Source: Eukaryota sp. TZLM1-RC (taxonomy: Eukaryota > Metamonada: BaSk clade). Taken from it: a stretch of 64,000 nucleotides of DNA. A program made the position numbers and the translations under genes. Where the stretch lies: positions 1,648,689-1,712,688 of the forward strand of contig JAUPSS010000007.1 of NCBI GenBank assembly GCA_040285825.1. The letters are read 5' to 3'. How positions within the stretch are numbered: the first letter of the stretch is position 1; each line of letters begins with the position of its first letter. Under the pieces are notes generated by a model. It did no database searches and had not been told where the DNA came from. It saw nothing but the letters and a program-made list of their open reading frames with translations. This document shows, in pieces, positions 62,047 to 64,000 of this stretch.

Positions 62047-62434
62047 CCGGAAAGATACATTTGCCCAGATGCTCTGTTGAGGAGATGAATAGGGAACGTG
62101 AGCATACAGAAACTAAAGCTTTTGAGACCGATCTACAAATGCCTTAGTAGCATTTGGTAGATCTACTTAGATACATCAAGTCGCGAGGCTTTGTTCTGTG
62201 AAAGCAGTAGGTGCATTTAAGTGAGGTAGCCCATTGATGAAGATCATGATTGTCTTTGTCAAATGACGCTACATGTCTCTTACAGCCTGTGAGTAGACAT
62301 TGAGAAAATTGAAAACAGGAGTGAATTTCACAGGGGAATACATGACAAGTGAAATTCACAGTTAATGAAAAACATTAAACAGCCTCCCTCCAACAACCAT
62401 TCTCCTTGAGCTCATCTTTCTTTTCTAACCTCCG
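62047..62434. ncRNA. Structured region 3' of Fanzor relic 2 (candidate guide RNA / element end)
   Basis: Between the Fanzor stop and the Pol epsilon subunit B start. Holds two clear inverted repeats: ATCTACAAATGC paired with GCATTTGGTAGAT with one bulge (62131-62163), and a perfect 11-bp pair GTGAATTTCAC/GTGAAATTCAC with a 17-base spacer (62321-62359). TnpB and Fanzor elements encode their guide (omega) RNA at or just past the 3' end of the nuclease gene, so position fits. The second pair could instead be a transposon end. No transcript evidence exists here. Confidence 0.35.
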
Positions 62435-64000
62435 ATGGCAATCTCGAAAAACTCAATCATCAAAGCATTTGGTCTTCGAGGGTTCACTCTTCGCTCCAAA
62501 GCATGTCATCACATACTACAACTGCTGAAGAAGCCTTCCAACACCTTCACGCTTGACACAATTATTGAAAAGGTTGAATTGCTTCTAAACGATACTGGTT
62601 CTCCATTGGTTACTCTAGACGTTGTTAAACAAGCTCTCGAAGATGCAATAGACGTAGAACATGCAGTTAACCCACTTGTGATTTATAATGATAATTCAAA
62701 TTATTTATTTTATGGATCTGATACTTATTGTTTTAAAACAGTGTTGTTATCCAATAATTGCCTATTTTCAGATCAATCTGCCTTTTTTAATCGTTTTTCA
62801 GAACAATTTCATATTTTAAAAAGAAGCCTTTTGAACACTGGACAAGTTTTTCGTTCTTCTATAACATCAAGTAATTTCTCAACAAACATCGTACCACTTT
62901 CTTCAATAGCTACATCACATTCAAACACAACAGTAACAACATTGGGTTTATTAGTTCAGACAGACACGTCGTGGCAGCTTGAAGACATTGCAGGTAAAGT
63001 ACAACTTTCCTTTGAGTCACCTCTACCACCCTCACATGGATTTTTCTCTGAAGGATGCTGGGTATTGGTGACAGGAAAATGGATAGGTTCTTCACTATGT
63101 GTTGAACAGATGTCTTTACCTCCATTGGCTTCACGAAGTCAAGTTATACATGATCTATCTGCTGCTGATAGACGAACACTGTTGGGCATTAACAGCATTG
63201 CCGATGAAGAGCATCTTGAAGTAATGAAATCTAATATTGCAGCTGAGAATGAAACAATATACATCTTTTCGGATGTTCATCTCAATGTACCATCTGTGGT
63301 CGATCGCCTTATCTCTGCCTTTTCTACACTCGAATGTGGACTTGCTGAAGATTCATTATCTCCTCCACGATTGATTGTTCTCATGGGCAACTTTCTTAAA
63401 CATGAGGGTGACATTTGCTCAAAACAAAAAGAACTAGAGTCTGCACTTGTATCATTTGGTGTTCAATGTTCTGCATTTTCCCAACTATTCTCAACATCCT
63501 CTCTCATGTTCATCCCTGGTCCTAACGACCCTCTGCCCGATGTCCTCCCTCGTCCTAGTCTCCCACAGCCATGCCAACAAGCATTTACCACAGCTTTTGG
63601 TTTCCCGAATGTCTCTTTTTGTCCCAGTCCCATTCGAATAAGGTATTATGACAAAGATATTCTTTTCCATCGTGATGATTTCGTTTTTCAATTGTGTAGA
63701 GATGTGGTCGTTCAGCCAGAGGAGTGTGTGTCTTTGGGGATTCATATTGCACACACTTTGGCCTCTCAGCGCCATCTTTGCCCTGTCTCTACTCAATCTA
63801 GAGCAATCGTGTGGCATCAAGACTCTGTTTTGAGGCTTTTTCCTTTACCAGATGTGGTAGTTTTGGGAGATTCGTTTGCTGGTGATTTTGTTGAGGTAGT
63901 TGGGGAAAGCAGTTGGGGTAATTTGCCTGCGTTTGGGGAGACTTTTAGTTTTGTTTCTGTTAGACCTTTTGAAAGTGAAAAAATTGGCTTTCATTATATT
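62435..64000 (+). CDS. DNA polymerase epsilon subunit B (POLE2/Dpb2), C-terminus at window edge
   Basis: 522 codons are present, with no stop before the edge. By comparison with the duplicate at 48156, the stop codon would be the next codon, so the gene is probably essentially complete. N-terminal helical domain (NSIIKAFGLRGFTLR...ALEDAID), then an OB-fold region (VTTLGLLVQTD, WVLVTGKWIG), then an inactive calcineurin-like phosphoesterase fold with ETIYIFSDVHLN, RLIVLMGNFL and FIPGPNDP, and the end block FPLPDVVVLGDSF...FSFVSVRPFE. As the B subunit it holds the leading-strand replicase together and contacts the CMG helicase. Start chosen at MAISKNS, the first Met of the frame. No introns. Confidence 0.93.
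   Translation, partial: MAISKNSIIKAFGLRGFTLRSKACHHILQLLKKPSNTFTLDTIIEKVELLLNDTGSPLVTLDVVKQALEDAIDVEHAVNPLVIYNDNSNYLFYGSDTYCFKTVLLSNNCLFSDQSAFFNRFSEQFHILKRSLLNTGQVFRSSITSSNFSTNIVPLSSIATSHSNTTVTTLGLLVQTDTSWQLEDIAGKVQLSFESPLPPSHGFFSEGCWVLVTGKWIGSSLCVEQMSLPPLASRSQVIHDLSAADRRTLLGINSIADEEHLEVMKSNIAAENETIYIFSDVHLNVPSVVDRLISAFSTLECGLAEDSLSPPRLIVLMGNFLKHEGDICSKQKELESALVSFGVQCSAFSQLFSTSSLMFIPGPNDPLPDVLPRPSLPQPCQQAFTTAFGFPNVSFCPSPIRIRYYDKDILFHRDDFVFQLCRDVVVQPEECVSLGIHIAHTLASQRHLCPVSTQSRAIVWHQDSVLRLFPLPDVVVLGDSFAGDFVEVVGESSWGNLPAFGETFSFVSVRPFESEKIGFHYI

Overview
This window looks like nuclear DNA of a unicellular eukaryote: AT-rich, with a eukaryotic 18S-ITS1-5.8S-ITS2-28S rDNA unit and long, apparently intronless genes for eukaryotic proteins (UFD2-type E4 ligase, PHAF1-like protein, cytosolic-type PheRS beta, Pol epsilon subunit B). 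TAA, TAG and TGA all end genes, so the standard code applies. The lineage cannot be fixed from the sequence alone; an intron-poor protist is the safest statement.

Left part (1-39477), all oriented on the minus strand. One complete rDNA unit occupies about 21645-27145. Downstream of it, to the left, comes a spacer of ~460-bp tandem repeats, then a ~4.63-kb R-type non-LTR retrotransposon, then a 28S 3' fragment, then repeats again, and so on. Three retrotransposon copies are stacked head to tail (15158-19784, 7804-12434, and 1-4185 cut by the window edge), each joined at its 3' end to the same point of 28S, about 40 nt upstream of the sarcin-ricin loop. The element encodes, in order, a PIP-box-like N-terminus, C2H2 zinc fingers, an RNase H domain, two more C2H2 fingers, a reverse transcriptase, a CCHC finger and a restriction-like endonuclease (RLE). 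All copies carry frameshifts, mostly in homopolymer runs. Upstream of 18S (to the right) lie a 5' spacer, 2.07-kb nested tandem repeats (27736-32693) and a large array of the same ~460-bp repeat (32694-39477). Each ~460-bp repeat carries a copy of the last ~70-85 nt of the 28S gene.

Right part (39478-64000), single-copy genes mixed with decayed mobile DNA. Genes: UFD2/UBE4-like U-box E4 ligase (39948-42743, -), PHAF1/UPF0183 protein (48686-49906, -), PheRS beta (56317-58083, -), a small MJ1316/DUF504-domain protein (59531-59926, -) and Pol epsilon subunit B (62435 to beyond 64000, +). Decayed or mobile DNA: several 3'-end relics of RLE-type LINEs, a short duplicate of the Pol epsilon subunit B C-terminus, a relic with a family-B-polymerase-like exonuclease domain, two broken Fanzor (eukaryotic TnpB/OrfB-like) genes, and a compact 1.1-kb LTR element that carries only gag, with identical 140-bp LTRs.

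The most interesting features are the composite 28S/spacer/retrotransposon array, the retrotransposon itself (RNase H placed before the RT, an unusual 28S site, a PIP box, and a tRNA-like plus tetraloop-hairpin RNA module inside the ORF), the two Fanzor relics and the gag-only LTR element.
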